A DNA stretch of 42,877 bases from Ignavibacteria bacterium (GTDB lineage Bacteria; Bacteroidota; Ignavibacteria; Tepidaquicellales; OLB5). A model generated the notes under the pieces. It was not told where the DNA came from and searched no databases. It was given only the letters and a program-made list of their open reading frames with translations. Made by a program: the position numbers and the translations under genes. Below, in pieces: positions 1 through 9,805 of this stretch. The stretch covers positions 1 to 42,877 of the forward strand of contig JAIOIK010000110.1 in NCBI GenBank assembly GCA_019912545.1, read 5' to 3'. How positions within the stretch are numbered: the first letter of the stretch is position 1; each line of letters opens with the position of its first letter.

Positions 1-342
1 GCTTACAATTTCTGGAAGCACAGGGCTTTTGTTGTTAACGATACTATAAATGATATTGTTCAAACCGCTGCTATGGAGGAAAGCTCAATTGGAGCAAAGT
101 TTGATTTGAAAAAAATAAATGAACGTGAATTTGAGATCAGGACCCATGCACCGCGACACTACTTCTATATTGAAGGTTTTGATAGCGAAAAGATAAGGCT
201 TGGCTTTCAGAATGAAGATATTTCAGTCGAGTTCACAGAATTCAATAACATCAATAAACCGGTCAGGCTTAAGCTTAAGCTGCTTTCAGATAATATACAA
301 TGTTACCTAGCAGATGAACTGAATTTCATTAAGATCTATTGA
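1..342 (+). CDS. C-terminal part of an unrecognised protein (5' end outside window)
   Basis: The reading frame is open from the first base to a TGA at 340-342, so the window holds the last 113 residues of a longer protein. A Met at 73 is in frame, but nothing suggests it is the true start because coding sequence continues upstream. The segment is soluble-looking, rich in charged and aromatic residues, with no membrane helix and no sorting domain. I do not recognise the family. It ends 7 nt before a glycosyltransferase start on the same strand, so it is probably part of the same polysaccharide-related operon. That functional link rests on neighbourhood only. Confidence 0.7.
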   Translation, partial: AYNFWKHRAFVVNDTINDIVQTAAMEESSIGAKFDLKKINEREFEIRTHAPRHYFYIEGFDSEKIRLGFQNEDISVEFTEFNNINKPVRLKLKLLSDNIQCYLADELNFIKIY

Positions 343-349
343 AAGCATT

Positions 350-1423
350 TTGAAGCCGAAAATACTTCATATCACACCTGATTTTGACTACGCATGCGGA
401 AGGTCCTATTATGTTTTTCTGCTTCTGAAATACTTGAAAAAGGATTTTAATGTAAGCCTCATTACCAACGGCGGGGATTCAATCCAGAGAATAGAAGAAG
501 AGAGCATAAAATACTCAATTTTTAGAGGGCTCAAATCCAAAAATCCCATTTCGGTTGCAAGGAACATAAGCGGGCTTAGAACATATATTAAAGAGCACAA
601 AATTGATATTGTTCATACTCATCACCGTTTGGCAGAATTCATTGCGCTGCAATCGATAAGTTCAAACGGCTCAGGGGAAGTAAGTTCAGTCTTTACTTCA
701 CTTAGCATTGTGAATAGAAAATTTAATGTTGAATTCAAGTCTGATAGGATTATAGCAGTAAGCAATTCTGTAAAAAATATGCTTACCGGAAAGTTTAACA
801 TAAGTGAGAGCAAAATAAGCCTGATTCCAAATTTTACCGATACCGATGAGATAAATGAACTGGAAATCATCGCGAAGCATACTAGGGATCATGGCAGATT
901 TTACAACATACTTGCAGTTGGCCGGTTTCATCATGAAAAGAATTTTGAGACATTGTTGAAGGCTATGAAAATTATCAACAATGCTAATTTCAGTTTAATC
1001 CTGGTTGGCGAAGGAGATAATGATATAGATTACAAGAAGTATATCTCAAAGCATAATTTAAACGTTGAGATCATTGTACCGCAGAAAAACCTGCTTCAGT
1101 ATTTCCTGGTTGCTGATCTATGCGTTCTTCCTTCCGTACGGGATCCTTTCCCTAATTTCATGCTGCAAGCCGGACTGCATAAGAAACCATTTATCGGTGC
1201 AAACGTTGACGGCATAGGAGAGCTGATAAATGATGGCGTTAACGGGTTACTCTTCAGAAGCGGAAATGAGAATGAACTGGCTGAAAAGATCATGAAATTT
1301 GCAACGGATCGGGATTTTGCGGCGCACTGCGCAGATAACCTGCATAAAGATGTCCTCAACAACTTTACTCAGGAATTTATAATTCCAAAGATCAAAAAAC
1401 TGTATAACAGCCTTCTAAAGTAG
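350..1423 (+). CDS. Glycosyltransferase family 4 (GT-B fold)
   Basis: A 357-residue retaining-type glycosyltransferase expected to move a sugar from a nucleotide-sugar donor onto a lipid-linked or polysaccharide acceptor at the cytoplasmic membrane. The N-terminus (KPKILHITPDF) is the usual first Rossmann strand. The C-terminal donor-binding half has AVGRFHHEKNFETLLKAM (about 190-210), LVGEGDND, and a PSVRDPFPNFMLQAG stretch followed by GVNGLLF. In most GT4 enzymes the last block carries the EX7E pair; here the two positions are Asp265 and Gln273, which is unusual. The start is a TTG at 350, 7 nt after the upstream stop; no in-frame ATG fits the N-terminus better. WecG/TagA-type transferase follows after 6 nt, so this is one operon. 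Substrate unknown. Confidence 0.88.
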   Translation: MKPKILHITPDFDYACGRSYYVFLLLKYLKKDFNVSLITNGGDSIQRIEEESIKYSIFRGLKSKNPISVARNISGLRTYIKEHKIDIVHTHHRLAEFIALQSISSNGSGEVSSVFTSLSIVNRKFNVEFKSDRIIAVSNSVKNMLTGKFNISESKISLIPNFTDTDEINELEIIAKHTRDHGRFYNILAVGRFHHEKNFETLLKAMKIINNANFSLILVGEGDNDIDYKKYISKHNLNVEIIVPQKNLLQYFLVADLCVLPSVRDPFPNFMLQAGLHKKPFIGANVDGIGELINDGVNGLLFRSGNENELAEKIMKFATDRDFAAHCADNLHKDVLNNFTQEFIIPKIKKLYNSLLK

Positions 1424-1429
1424 CCCACC

Positions 1430-2170
1430 ATGACCAATCCGGAAAAGATCAGTATTTACGGGCTGAAAATTGATGTAATAAACTACAGCATACTTTCCGA
1501 AAGAATTATTGGCGCAATTTCAAGTAATTCGAAACTGATAATAACATATGCTAATGCGAACACCATCAACAGGATTTTCAGAAATGAAGCTTTGAAAAAA
1601 GCAGTGCAGAGTTTCGATATTATTCATCCGGATGGTGTGGGAATATTTATTGCATCAAAGTTGCTTTTTGGCAAGGGCGGGTTGAGATCACGTTTTACCG
1701 GCTCTGATTACTATCCCATACTAATAAGTGAATTGATAAGGAACAATTTCAGCATTTCTTTTTATGGTGATACCAGAGAAACTCTGATGGAGATTCAAAA
1801 ACAACATACAGATCTAAATATTCGTAGCATGGTTCAATATGTACCTGATACACCGGGGGAAATGTACGAATCTTTAATGAATTCATCTGCGGATGTGCTG
1901 CTGGTTGGACATGGCTTCCCTCGGCAGGAAGAATGGATACTGAATAATCAGGGAAAGCTAAACTACAAAGTAATTATTGCTGTTGGCGACGGTATGAAAG
2001 TTTTTGCGGGGACAAAGTTAAGAGGTCCAAAAATTTTTAGTGTACTGGGGCTTGAATGGTTCATCAGATTTTTATCAAATCCTGTAAAATATTTCAAAAG
2101 ATATATTATCGGTAACCCCCTCTTTTTATATAGAATTATTATGCTAAAAATGCGTAATTTACGTGTATGA
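1430..2170 (+). CDS. WecG/TagA/CpsF-family glycosyltransferase (GT26)
   Basis: A 246-residue member of the WecG/TagA/CpsF family, which transfers N-acetylated (ManNAc-type) sugars to undecaprenyl-linked GlcNAc during wall or envelope polysaccharide assembly. Diagnostic blocks are visible in order: TYANANTINR near 40, HPDGVGI with the conserved Asp at 68, GHGFPRQEEWI around 165, VGDGMKVFAGTKLRGP around 187, and the C-terminal basic and aromatic tail GLEWFIRFLSNPVKYFKRY, which in the family binds the membrane. Length is typical. Its stop overlaps the start of the C25 peptidase by 4 bp (ATGA at 2167-2170), so translation is probably coupled. The exact sugar is not readable from sequence. Confidence 0.9.
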   Translation: MTNPEKISIYGLKIDVINYSILSERIIGAISSNSKLIITYANANTINRIFRNEALKKAVQSFDIIHPDGVGIFIASKLLFGKGGLRSRFTGSDYYPILISELIRNNFSISFYGDTRETLMEIQKQHTDLNIRSMVQYVPDTPGEMYESLMNSSADVLLVGHGFPRQEEWILNNQGKLNYKVIIAVGDGMKVFAGTKLRGPKIFSVLGLEWFIRFLSNPVKYFKRYIIGNPLFLYRIIMLKMRNLRV

Positions 2171-5100
2171 ATAACTGCAAAACCAGCATAATAACATTGA
2201 TATTATTGTTTATTTGCAGTCATACTTTTTCACAAAATTACAACTGGATTACCCCTAATAAAAATTACCTGAAACTCCATATTAATGATGATGGAATTTA
2301 CAGAGTTACACGAAATGAATTCACGCAATCAGGCATAAATACCTCGAACATCGATCCCAGAACGGTAAAAGTTTTCTGTTTGGGCGCCGAGATCCCGATT
2401 CATTTTTTCGGTGAGCAGGACGGTTCATTTGACGCAAACGATTACCTCGATTTTTACGGCAGGAGGAATTATGGAGGTCTAACCAGTACTTACCAGGCAT
2501 CATACGGACCTACTACTCTTGATTATACAACTGACGAGTATTATAATCTGTATTCCGATACAAGTGTTTATTGGATCGGATGGGACGGGACAAACGGAAT
2601 AAGATACAGTATTTCAACATTTAACGTGCAGAATGTATACGAGGACAGCTATTCATTTGAAAAAATACATTTTGAAAGAGATTCTGTTTACAGCCTTGGC
2701 ATAACGCTGAATGCACTATCAGATTACAGATATTTTAATAACGAAAAGATAACTGGAGAAGGATGGTTCTGGAGAAATTTAGGGCCTCAAAACGGTTATA
2801 CAATTTCGCAAAACTTCTCAATTCCTTTGCTGAGTTCACAGCCTGTTAACTGCACGCTCAGAGTTTTCGCCATTCCAAATTCAATTGACTCAACTTTCAA
2901 CGAACACAAATTAGCGTTACAGGTAAACCAAACTACAATAAGCACACTAGCAAAAGATGACTATACCAGGTTTGATACATCTTTAACTTTTTCAAGTTCA
3001 TTGCTGAACCAGTCAGGAAGCAATACTATTACTGCAACTTACCAGCCGACATTTGGAAATGTTTCGGCCACACCAAGCCTTTATTTCGATCTGCTTGAGA
3101 TTTCTTACCCGAAAATTTTCAGGTTTCAGAATAATGTTTGCACGATAAAACTGCAGGGAAACGATACAACCTCAGCGCTTTTTAAGGTAACCGGATATGT
3201 TCAGGGAAACCCGACATCTATTTACGATACCAGAAATAATATCAAGATCACTAATATTAGTTCTGATGCAGACACTTTGTTTTTCACAGGCAGGAAAAAT
3301 GGAGAGTTTGAAGTGATAAACCGTGATATTACTGAAAGGCCGTTCAGGATCCAGGCACGGCAAGTGCCAAACCTTGCATCAAACACTAACGGCGCCGATT
3401 ATATTGTAGTTTATAACAGGTTGTTTGATTCTCAGGCCGAGCAGCTTCGGTCCCATAGGCAAGTACACGACAATCTCCGGTCAGTTAAAGCATCAATTGA
3501 TGATATTACGGATATTTTTAATTTCGGAATGGAAGACCCGATTGCATTGAGACGCTTCATGAAACATGTTTACGATAACTGGCAGCTGCCGAAAGTTGGT
3601 TATGTTTGCCTGATGGGCAGAGGTTCATTAGACCCAAAAAATAACAGGCAAACCTCAAGTTTCTACAGAAATTTTATCCCGGTTTACGGTAATCCTCCAA
3701 CAGATGGTTATTTTGTGAATTTCAACTTTGGAGGTTTCACATATTTTCATAAGGCTGCAATAGGCCGTCTGCCTGTATATACAACTCAGGAAGCACAGGA
3801 TGTTGTTGATAAGATACTGGCATACGATAACGGGTCACAGCAGCCGCAAAGCTGGTGGAAGAATTTTGTTATGATAACAGGCGGACCTAACAGGTTTGAG
3901 CAGATTCAATACCAGACTCAATCCAACCAGTTTATTAATGAATATGTTGCTCCCCCGCCTATAACAGGCGTTTCAAGCAGAATATACAGAAACGATTCAG
4001 CAGGATACATTACTTTCAATTATGCCGATTCAATAAAACGCGAAATAAACCGGGGCGGACTATTTGTCAATTTTATAGGACATGCAGGCAGCCAGGATTG
4101 GGAACTGGGTTTGGAAGATCCCTCTACTCTTGCAAACATAAACAAATACCCGCTTGTATTAAGTATGACATGTTTTACCGGTAAGAATTCGGAAGCCAAC
4201 AGCAGGGGTTTTGGAGAAAAATTCGTTAATACACCGGGACGCGGAGCCATTGGGTTTTTGGGAAGTACAGGATGGAGTTTTTCGGGTGCAGGTAATGAAA
4301 TTAATAAATACATTTTCAAAGGATTTGCAAATGATACTATCAGAAGAACAGGCGCACTTATTAAATATGCAAATAATATTTTAGCCGCGGATTCAGGAAG
4401 CTTCCAGGTAAGGAATATGATAAACTGTTATGACTTGCTAGGCGACCCGGCATCAAAACTATTATTACCTACAACCCCTGAGTTTTTGATAGGCCAAACC
4501 GATTACAGGATAACTAATCATTACCCGCTTGTCGGCGAGCAGGTTACTTGGACGATCTTCCCGAAAAATTACGGGCTCTACGCCGCTAATTGCCTCATTA
4601 GATTTGAGATAATCAGAAATGGCTCAACATACAGATTCAAAGATACTCTTTTACAGAATTTCGGATACTTAGATACAACTTCTTATACTTTCAGTATAGA
4701 TACTATCGGGAATTATTCCCTTAAAGCAACACTTGATTACGATAATCATTACCCGCAGGAAATTCCGACTAATAATATTTTGATGATACCGCTCCCTCTC
4801 AGGAACATTTCATATACACCTCTTAAGCCTATAGATAATTCTGTTATAACAAGCGATTCGGTTGAATTCACAGGTTTGAATCCGCAGGTTGATCTGAGAA
4901 CAAATAGTGTAAAAATTATTCTTCAGTTAGATACTTCCGGCACATTTATTTCTCCTTTGTTTAATTATTCTGCAGCAAATATTACAGGCGTTTCAACCAA
5001 AGTTAAGTACAGGATTCCCTTTTTGGATTCAAACGTATTGTATTACTGGCGGACAAATGCAATAATTAATAACGATAGCGCAGGGTGGAGTGAGATCAAC

Positions 5101-7071
5101 AGATTTGTGTATAATCCTGCAGTAAGTTATTCATCAAGCCGGTCATTTAACTCATCAAACCGAAGCAGCAGAGTTAACAATGATTCAATTGTGACATTGT
5201 ACCCGAAGCTCAGAGGACAGTTTAAACCATCCGAGATAGACGGGCTCTATTACACCGGCAGCGGGTTCAAGTTAACCGAATATTCAGGGCAGCTTCAGAT
5301 AAAATCATACGGCAGTAATGCACAGGAAGCTTCTTATTTTATCATTAATAATTTTACTCATTACGCAGATGGCGGTGAAAATACCGGGTTAAGTGTCGTT
5401 AAAGTTCGCAAACTCACAGGAAGCGTTCTGGAATTCCGGAATTTCAGAATGTCAACTCCATCATCGTCGGATTCAGTCCTGAACTTTCTGAATACATTTG
5501 ATACAACTCAATATGTTATGATCGGAATGGCAGCTTATGTATCTATATCAGATAGCCTCAGGCAAACAGCGAAAAATAAGATTAAGCAGTTTGGTGCACA
5601 ATTAATTGATTCGGTCACGCGCTTCGATATTTTTGATTCATATGCTTTTATAGGCTACATTGGCGCTGCGCCTCCGAATATTTCAGAGGGATTTCACAGG
5701 TATAGCTCTAATGGCGTTTGGACTCCATCATTTGCAAATGCATCACCTGTATTTTTGAATACTGCCGGAAGCATTGAGTTTTCTGTAGGACCTGCACACA
5801 GGTGGAAGTATTTTTCATGGGATAGAATATTGCCCGGCGGTTCAAGTGTTAATTTTGACGTTAATGGAATTACAGCCGAAGGTACTTCTGTTGGGCTATA
5901 TTCAAACCTGAATACAAGCACTTTTACAAATCTGGATACACTCAGCACTTATACATACCCAAAGCTCAGCATGTTTGCTTTGCTTGAAATTGATACACTA
6001 AGCGGCCTGGTCTCACCCGAATTCAATTCGATGTACTTTAAGTACACGCCCCCTGCTGAGATTATCCCGGATAATTACTCTTTCATAAAGAGTGATTCCA
6101 TAGTTAACGAAGGTGAACAGGTTACAATATCAGTAAAGAATTATAATATAGGGTTTGTCCCGGCAGGGATTGTTGTGTACAAATGGACCGCCAATGGACC
6201 CTCAGGGCTTGTTACACTTAAACAGGATACTATTTACACTCCCTTGCAGCCTGATAGCAGCTATACTTCTGCAGTAACATTCAACACTGCCGGACTTAAA
6301 GATCCGCAGTTGACAATTGATACACTTGATATAAATTTTGAAACAGGTATGCTCAACTTCCAGAATGATTACTATCCATTCAATAATTTTGCATTTACAA
6401 GTATAATAATTGTTGGAGATACTACCGGCCCAAGAATTGAAGCCTTGTTTGATGGAGTCAAAATATCTGATGGTGATCTTATCCCGCGGAAACCGGAGAT
6501 CTCGTTTAAGTTCTTTGATGACGGCAAGCTTGATTACAGTATTGAAGATACATCGGGAATATTCATTAAGCTGGATAGCAGAAGGATTTATTATAATATC
6601 GGGGGACAGCTGAACCCTGAGATCTCCTTTACGGCAGTAAACGATCTTAGCCTGAAGACACTTGTTATATTTAAACCCGACCTATCAGAAGGGGACCATA
6701 TGATTCAATTCATAGGTACAGATAAAGACGGCCACAGGGATACACTTCCAAATAACTTCAAGGTAAGTTATGATTTTGTTGTAAGGGATCTTTACAATTA
6801 CCCGAATCCGATGACCACCAATACCTATTTTACATTTAATTTGTTTGCACCAGAGCGGCCAGAGGCATGCCGTATAAAAATATATACAGTTGCAGGAAGG
6901 CTGATCAAAGAAATTTCATCCCCGGCAAATGTAGGCTTTAACCAGATATTCTGGGACGGCTTGGATAGCGACGGCGAAAGCATGGCAAACGGCATTTACC
7001 TGTATAAGCTTATTCTTGAGGGAAGCGGCAAAACAGAATCATCCATCCAAAAACTTGCAATTTTAAGATAA
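2167..7071 (+). CDS. Large C25 (gingipain-type) cysteine peptidase, PorU/PorU2-like T9SS sortase candidate
   Basis: A 1,634-residue secreted protein. Residues 1-22 form a signal peptide ending SHTFSQ. The peptidase C25 domain lies at about 390-780, with the catalytic dyad seen as FIGHAG (His639) and LSMTCFTG (Cys669). After it come an Ig/Fn3-like segment with a YYWR signature (about 890-985), a segment at about 1040-1170 that reads like an ILEI/FAM3 domain (KVRKLTG ... SVLNFLNTF ... DSYAFIGYIG), more beta-rich domains, and a FlgD-like C-terminal domain starting at YNYPNPMTTNTYF and ending in LAILR. PorU is the T9SS surface sortase that cleaves cargo sorting domains and joins cargo to A-LPS. 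Classical PorU is nearer 1,160 residues, so PorU2 or another C25 surface peptidase is also possible. Start overlaps the WecG/TagA gene. Confidence 0.8.
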   Translation: MNNCKTSIITLILLFICSHTFSQNYNWITPNKNYLKLHINDDGIYRVTRNEFTQSGINTSNIDPRTVKVFCLGAEIPIHFFGEQDGSFDANDYLDFYGRRNYGGLTSTYQASYGPTTLDYTTDEYYNLYSDTSVYWIGWDGTNGIRYSISTFNVQNVYEDSYSFEKIHFERDSVYSLGITLNALSDYRYFNNEKITGEGWFWRNLGPQNGYTISQNFSIPLLSSQPVNCTLRVFAIPNSIDSTFNEHKLALQVNQTTISTLAKDDYTRFDTSLTFSSSLLNQSGSNTITATYQPTFGNVSATPSLYFDLLEISYPKIFRFQNNVCTIKLQGNDTTSALFKVTGYVQGNPTSIYDTRNNIKITNISSDADTLFFTGRKNGEFEVINRDITERPFRIQARQVPNLASNTNGADYIVVYNRLFDSQAEQLRSHRQVHDNLRSVKASIDDITDIFNFGMEDPIALRRFMKHVYDNWQLPKVGYVCLMGRGSLDPKNNRQTSSFYRNFIPVYGNPPTDGYFVNFNFGGFTYFHKAAIGRLPVYTTQEAQDVVDKILAYDNGSQQPQSWWKNFVMITGGPNRFEQIQYQTQSNQFINEYVAPPPITGVSSRIYRNDSAGYITFNYADSIKREINRGGLFVNFIGHAGSQDWELGLEDPSTLANINKYPLVLSMTCFTGKNSEANSRGFGEKFVNTPGRGAIGFLGSTGWSFSGAGNEINKYIFKGFANDTIRRTGALIKYANNILAADSGSFQVRNMINCYDLLGDPASKLLLPTTPEFLIGQTDYRITNHYPLVGEQVTWTIFPKNYGLYAANCLIRFEIIRNGSTYRFKDTLLQNFGYLDTTSYTFSIDTIGNYSLKATLDYDNHYPQEIPTNNILMIPLPLRNISYTPLKPIDNSVITSDSVEFTGLNPQVDLRTNSVKIILQLDTSGTFISPLFNYSAANITGVSTKVKYRIPFLDSNVLYYWRTNAIINNDSAGWSEINRFVYNPAVSYSSSRSFNSSNRSSRVNNDSIVTLYPKLRGQFKPSEIDGLYYTGSGFKLTEYSGQLQIKSYGSNAQEASYFIINNFTHYADGGENTGLSVVKVRKLTGSVLEFRNFRMSTPSSSDSVLNFLNTFDTTQYVMIGMAAYVSISDSLRQTAKNKIKQFGAQLIDSVTRFDIFDSYAFIGYIGAAPPNISEGFHRYSSNGVWTPSFANASPVFLNTAGSIEFSVGPAHRWKYFSWDRILPGGSSVNFDVNGITAEGTSVGLYSNLNTSTFTNLDTLSTYTYPKLSMFALLEIDTLSGLVSPEFNSMYFKYTPPAEIIPDNYSFIKSDSIVNEGEQVTISVKNYNIGFVPAGIVVYKWTANGPSGLVTLKQDTIYTPLQPDSSYTSAVTFNTAGLKDPQLTIDTLDINFETGMLNFQNDYYPFNNFAFTSIIIVGDTTGPRIEALFDGVKISDGDLIPRKPEISFKFFDDGKLDYSIEDTSGIFIKLDSRRIYYNIGGQLNPEISFTAVNDLSLKTLVIFKPDLSEGDHMIQFIGTDKDGHRDTLPNNFKVSYDFVVRDLYNYPNPMTTNTYFTFNLFAPERPEACRIKIYTVAGRLIKEISSPANVGFNQIFWDGLDSDGESMANGIYLYKLILEGSGKTESSIQKLAILR

Positions 7072-9774
7072 ATGAAAAAGATATATTATTTCATTTTGTT
7101 ATGCATTCTTTCAGCCACCGCTTCTTCACAGTGGGTGCCGCTTAACAGCGGGACATCAAACAGGATAATCGGAATTTTCTTTGTTAATTCCACCACCGGA
7201 ACCGCACTTGAGTTCAACGGGAATGTGCGTAAAACCACAAACAGCGGTTTGAACTGGACCGCACAGCCAAGCGGAATTAACCAAAACACTTTTGGAATAT
7301 TTTACATCAATGAAAGTACCGGCTTCCTTTGCGGTGACGGAGGAATACACAGATCTACTGACGGCGGAACAAGCTGGAATATTATTTCTGCCCCTTCAAG
7401 TTACTACAGAGGTTTGTACTTTACTAATGCTTTGACCGGTTATGCGGGAGGAAGTCCGGGTGTTATTGCAAAAACCACTAACGGCGGGGCAAACTGGTTT
7501 GCACTTAGCACAGGCACAACTGATTTCATATTCCGTATAAAATTTGCAAATGAAATGACAGGATATGCAGCTACAGTTGAAGGTAACATTTTAAAGACTG
7601 TTGACGGGGGAAGCAATTGGACGATCTCGACAATTGGAGTAACTGCATCTTTTTACGGTCTGGCAGTTTTAAACGCAGATACGGTAACTGTATGCGGAGA
7701 CAACGGAGTAATGGCAAGAACCACAAGTGGCGGAGCAAACTGGACGGTTCAAAATAGTTCTACAAATAATCTGCTCTTCAATCTCGTTTTTGTAAATTCA
7801 GAAACCGGTACTGCGTGCGGCCACAACAACACAATTATTAGAACAACTAACGGAGGGGCAAACTGGATCCATCAATCAAGTGGTTTGACGGGAGTTGGCA
7901 TTGAAGGAGTATTCTTTACCTCTGCACAAACTGGATTTTTAACATGCACTGATGGAAATATTTTATATACAACCACCGGAGGCTTTCCCCTCCCGACCGC
8001 ACCGGTTCTTATATATCCTGTAAACGGAGCAATCAATATTAGCCCCACAGCAACTTTAGATTGGGATACAGCAACTGCAGGAAGAACGTACAGAGTTCAA
8101 TTAGGGCCTGATTCAAATTTTGCTACACCGCTGCTCGATTCTCAACTGATAGTTCAAAGCAGTATGCAAATACCTTCAGGACTCCTGGGTACAAATACGC
8201 TTTATTATTGGCGCGTTCAGAGTGAAAATGCCGGCGGTATCGGTCCGTGGTCATTAACTTTCAGGTTCAGAACTCTGCCGCCTATTCCTTTAGCCCCGGG
8301 GCTGCTTCTTCCTGTTGATGGAGCATCAAATGTTTCTTTAACGCCGCTATTTGACTGGGATAGTAATTCAACTGCTGTTTACTATACTCTGCAGGCATCT
8401 CTTGATACTGGTTTTTCCAATCCGCCAGTATTTATCAACAACATACCGCATTCTTTTCTTAATTTGACAAGTCCTGCGCTTCAGAATAATTACAGGTATT
8501 ATTGGAGAGTTAACACAACTAATCCTGCAGGAACAGGTCCATGGTCTGCAGTATTTAATTTCACAACTGTTTTCGGGCCACCTTCGGCGCCAACTCATTT
8601 AGCTCCCCCTGATAATTCAACAGGCATTAGCCTGACGCCGGCCCTTGACTGGGTTGATGATATCTCGGCGATATCATACGGTCTGCAGCTTTCGCAGGAT
8701 TCAACATTTGCAGCTTCGCTATTGATTGATACAGCAGGAGTAGTTCCATCAACATTGACTCTCAGGCCGGGATTGCTGTTAAATGTAAGGAAATATTACT
8801 GGCGTGTGAGGACATTGAATTCTTTCGGGTTGAGCGCATGGTCTGCTCCATGGAATTTTACGACACTGCTCGCACCACCCATAGCTCCGGTTCTGGTTGA
8901 CCCGCCAAATAATTCGGTAGATATTTCTACTACTCCCACTTTAGATTGGGATACAGTTGAATTTGCTGAGACTTATCGTGTTCAGGTTTCAACCAGCCCG
9001 GTATTTAGTGATACTCTGATAAATTCCGGCGGGAATATCTTTTCGCAATTCAATGTTCCCGGAGGATTTCTTTTAAACAATACTACTTATTACTGGCGTG
9101 TAAACGGAACAAATACTGCAGGTACAGGGCCATACTCTGCAATTTGGAATTTCAAGACAATTGTATCTCCCCCGGTTGCGGCGCCGGTACTGCTCGCTCC
9201 GCCCAACGGGGCTGCAAACGTAGTATTAACCCCAACTCTTGACTGGAATGATGTTTACGGTGTGACAGGATACAAGGTTAACGTTTCAGAGGATCCTCTG
9301 TTCAATACCGTGCTGATCGATTCCACAATTGGCACTGCTTCACAGTTTACAATACCTGCCGGCAAGTTAAGCGGAAGCACAAGTTATTACTGGCGCATTC
9401 GCGGATTTAACGTGGGTGGCTTCGGGCCGTGGAGCGTTACGTGGAATTTCAATACAATGGTTATTGGAATAAGCGTGATCGGAAATGAAATCCCGAAGGA
9501 GTTCAGGCTGTACAATAATTACCCTAATCCTTTCAATCCCCTAACAAAGATAAAGTTTGATATTCCGGCAGTAAGCGGTGTGAATTCACTTAGCGTCAGG
9601 CTCACAGTTTATGATATCACAGGGAAAGAAGCCGCTATAATACTGAACAAAGATATGCAGCCCGGAAAGTATGAAGCCGACTGGAATGCATCCGGGTTTG
9701 CTTCAGGTATTTATTTTTACAGACTTGAGACAAGTGAGTTTGTTGACATAAAGAAAATGGTATTGCTTAAATAA
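7072..9774 (+). CDS. T9SS-secreted surface protein: Ycf48/BNR-type propeller plus five Fn3-like repeats
   Basis: A 900-residue secreted protein whose ATG directly abuts the TAA of the C25 peptidase. A signal peptide (to about residue 19) is followed by a beta-propeller at about 20-305 built of repeats such as KTTNGGANWF and RSTDGGTSWN. Five modules of about 97 residues then start near 309, 407, 504, 603 and 702, each with a TPxLDWD-like strand, a central YYWRV strand and a closing GPWS..WNF strand, as in Fn3-type folds. The last 90 residues are a T9SS type A sorting domain (NNYPNPFNPLTKIKFDIP, ending KKMVLLK). It is likely surface-bound or released cargo of the T9SS. No catalytic motif is seen; a binding or adhesion role is inference. 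Confidence 0.85.
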   Translation: MKKIYYFILLCILSATASSQWVPLNSGTSNRIIGIFFVNSTTGTALEFNGNVRKTTNSGLNWTAQPSGINQNTFGIFYINESTGFLCGDGGIHRSTDGGTSWNIISAPSSYYRGLYFTNALTGYAGGSPGVIAKTTNGGANWFALSTGTTDFIFRIKFANEMTGYAATVEGNILKTVDGGSNWTISTIGVTASFYGLAVLNADTVTVCGDNGVMARTTSGGANWTVQNSSTNNLLFNLVFVNSETGTACGHNNTIIRTTNGGANWIHQSSGLTGVGIEGVFFTSAQTGFLTCTDGNILYTTTGGFPLPTAPVLIYPVNGAINISPTATLDWDTATAGRTYRVQLGPDSNFATPLLDSQLIVQSSMQIPSGLLGTNTLYYWRVQSENAGGIGPWSLTFRFRTLPPIPLAPGLLLPVDGASNVSLTPLFDWDSNSTAVYYTLQASLDTGFSNPPVFINNIPHSFLNLTSPALQNNYRYYWRVNTTNPAGTGPWSAVFNFTTVFGPPSAPTHLAPPDNSTGISLTPALDWVDDISAISYGLQLSQDSTFAASLLIDTAGVVPSTLTLRPGLLLNVRKYYWRVRTLNSFGLSAWSAPWNFTTLLAPPIAPVLVDPPNNSVDISTTPTLDWDTVEFAETYRVQVSTSPVFSDTLINSGGNIFSQFNVPGGFLLNNTTYYWRVNGTNTAGTGPYSAIWNFKTIVSPPVAAPVLLAPPNGAANVVLTPTLDWNDVYGVTGYKVNVSEDPLFNTVLIDSTIGTASQFTIPAGKLSGSTSYYWRIRGFNVGGFGPWSVTWNFNTMVIGISVIGNEIPKEFRLYNNYPNPFNPLTKIKFDIPAVSGVNSLSVRLTVYDITGKEAAIILNKDMQPGKYEADWNASGFASGIYFYRLETSEFVDIKKMVLLK

Positions 9775-9805
9775 TGATCAATCTTTTTAACAGGTATCAG
9801 TACCA

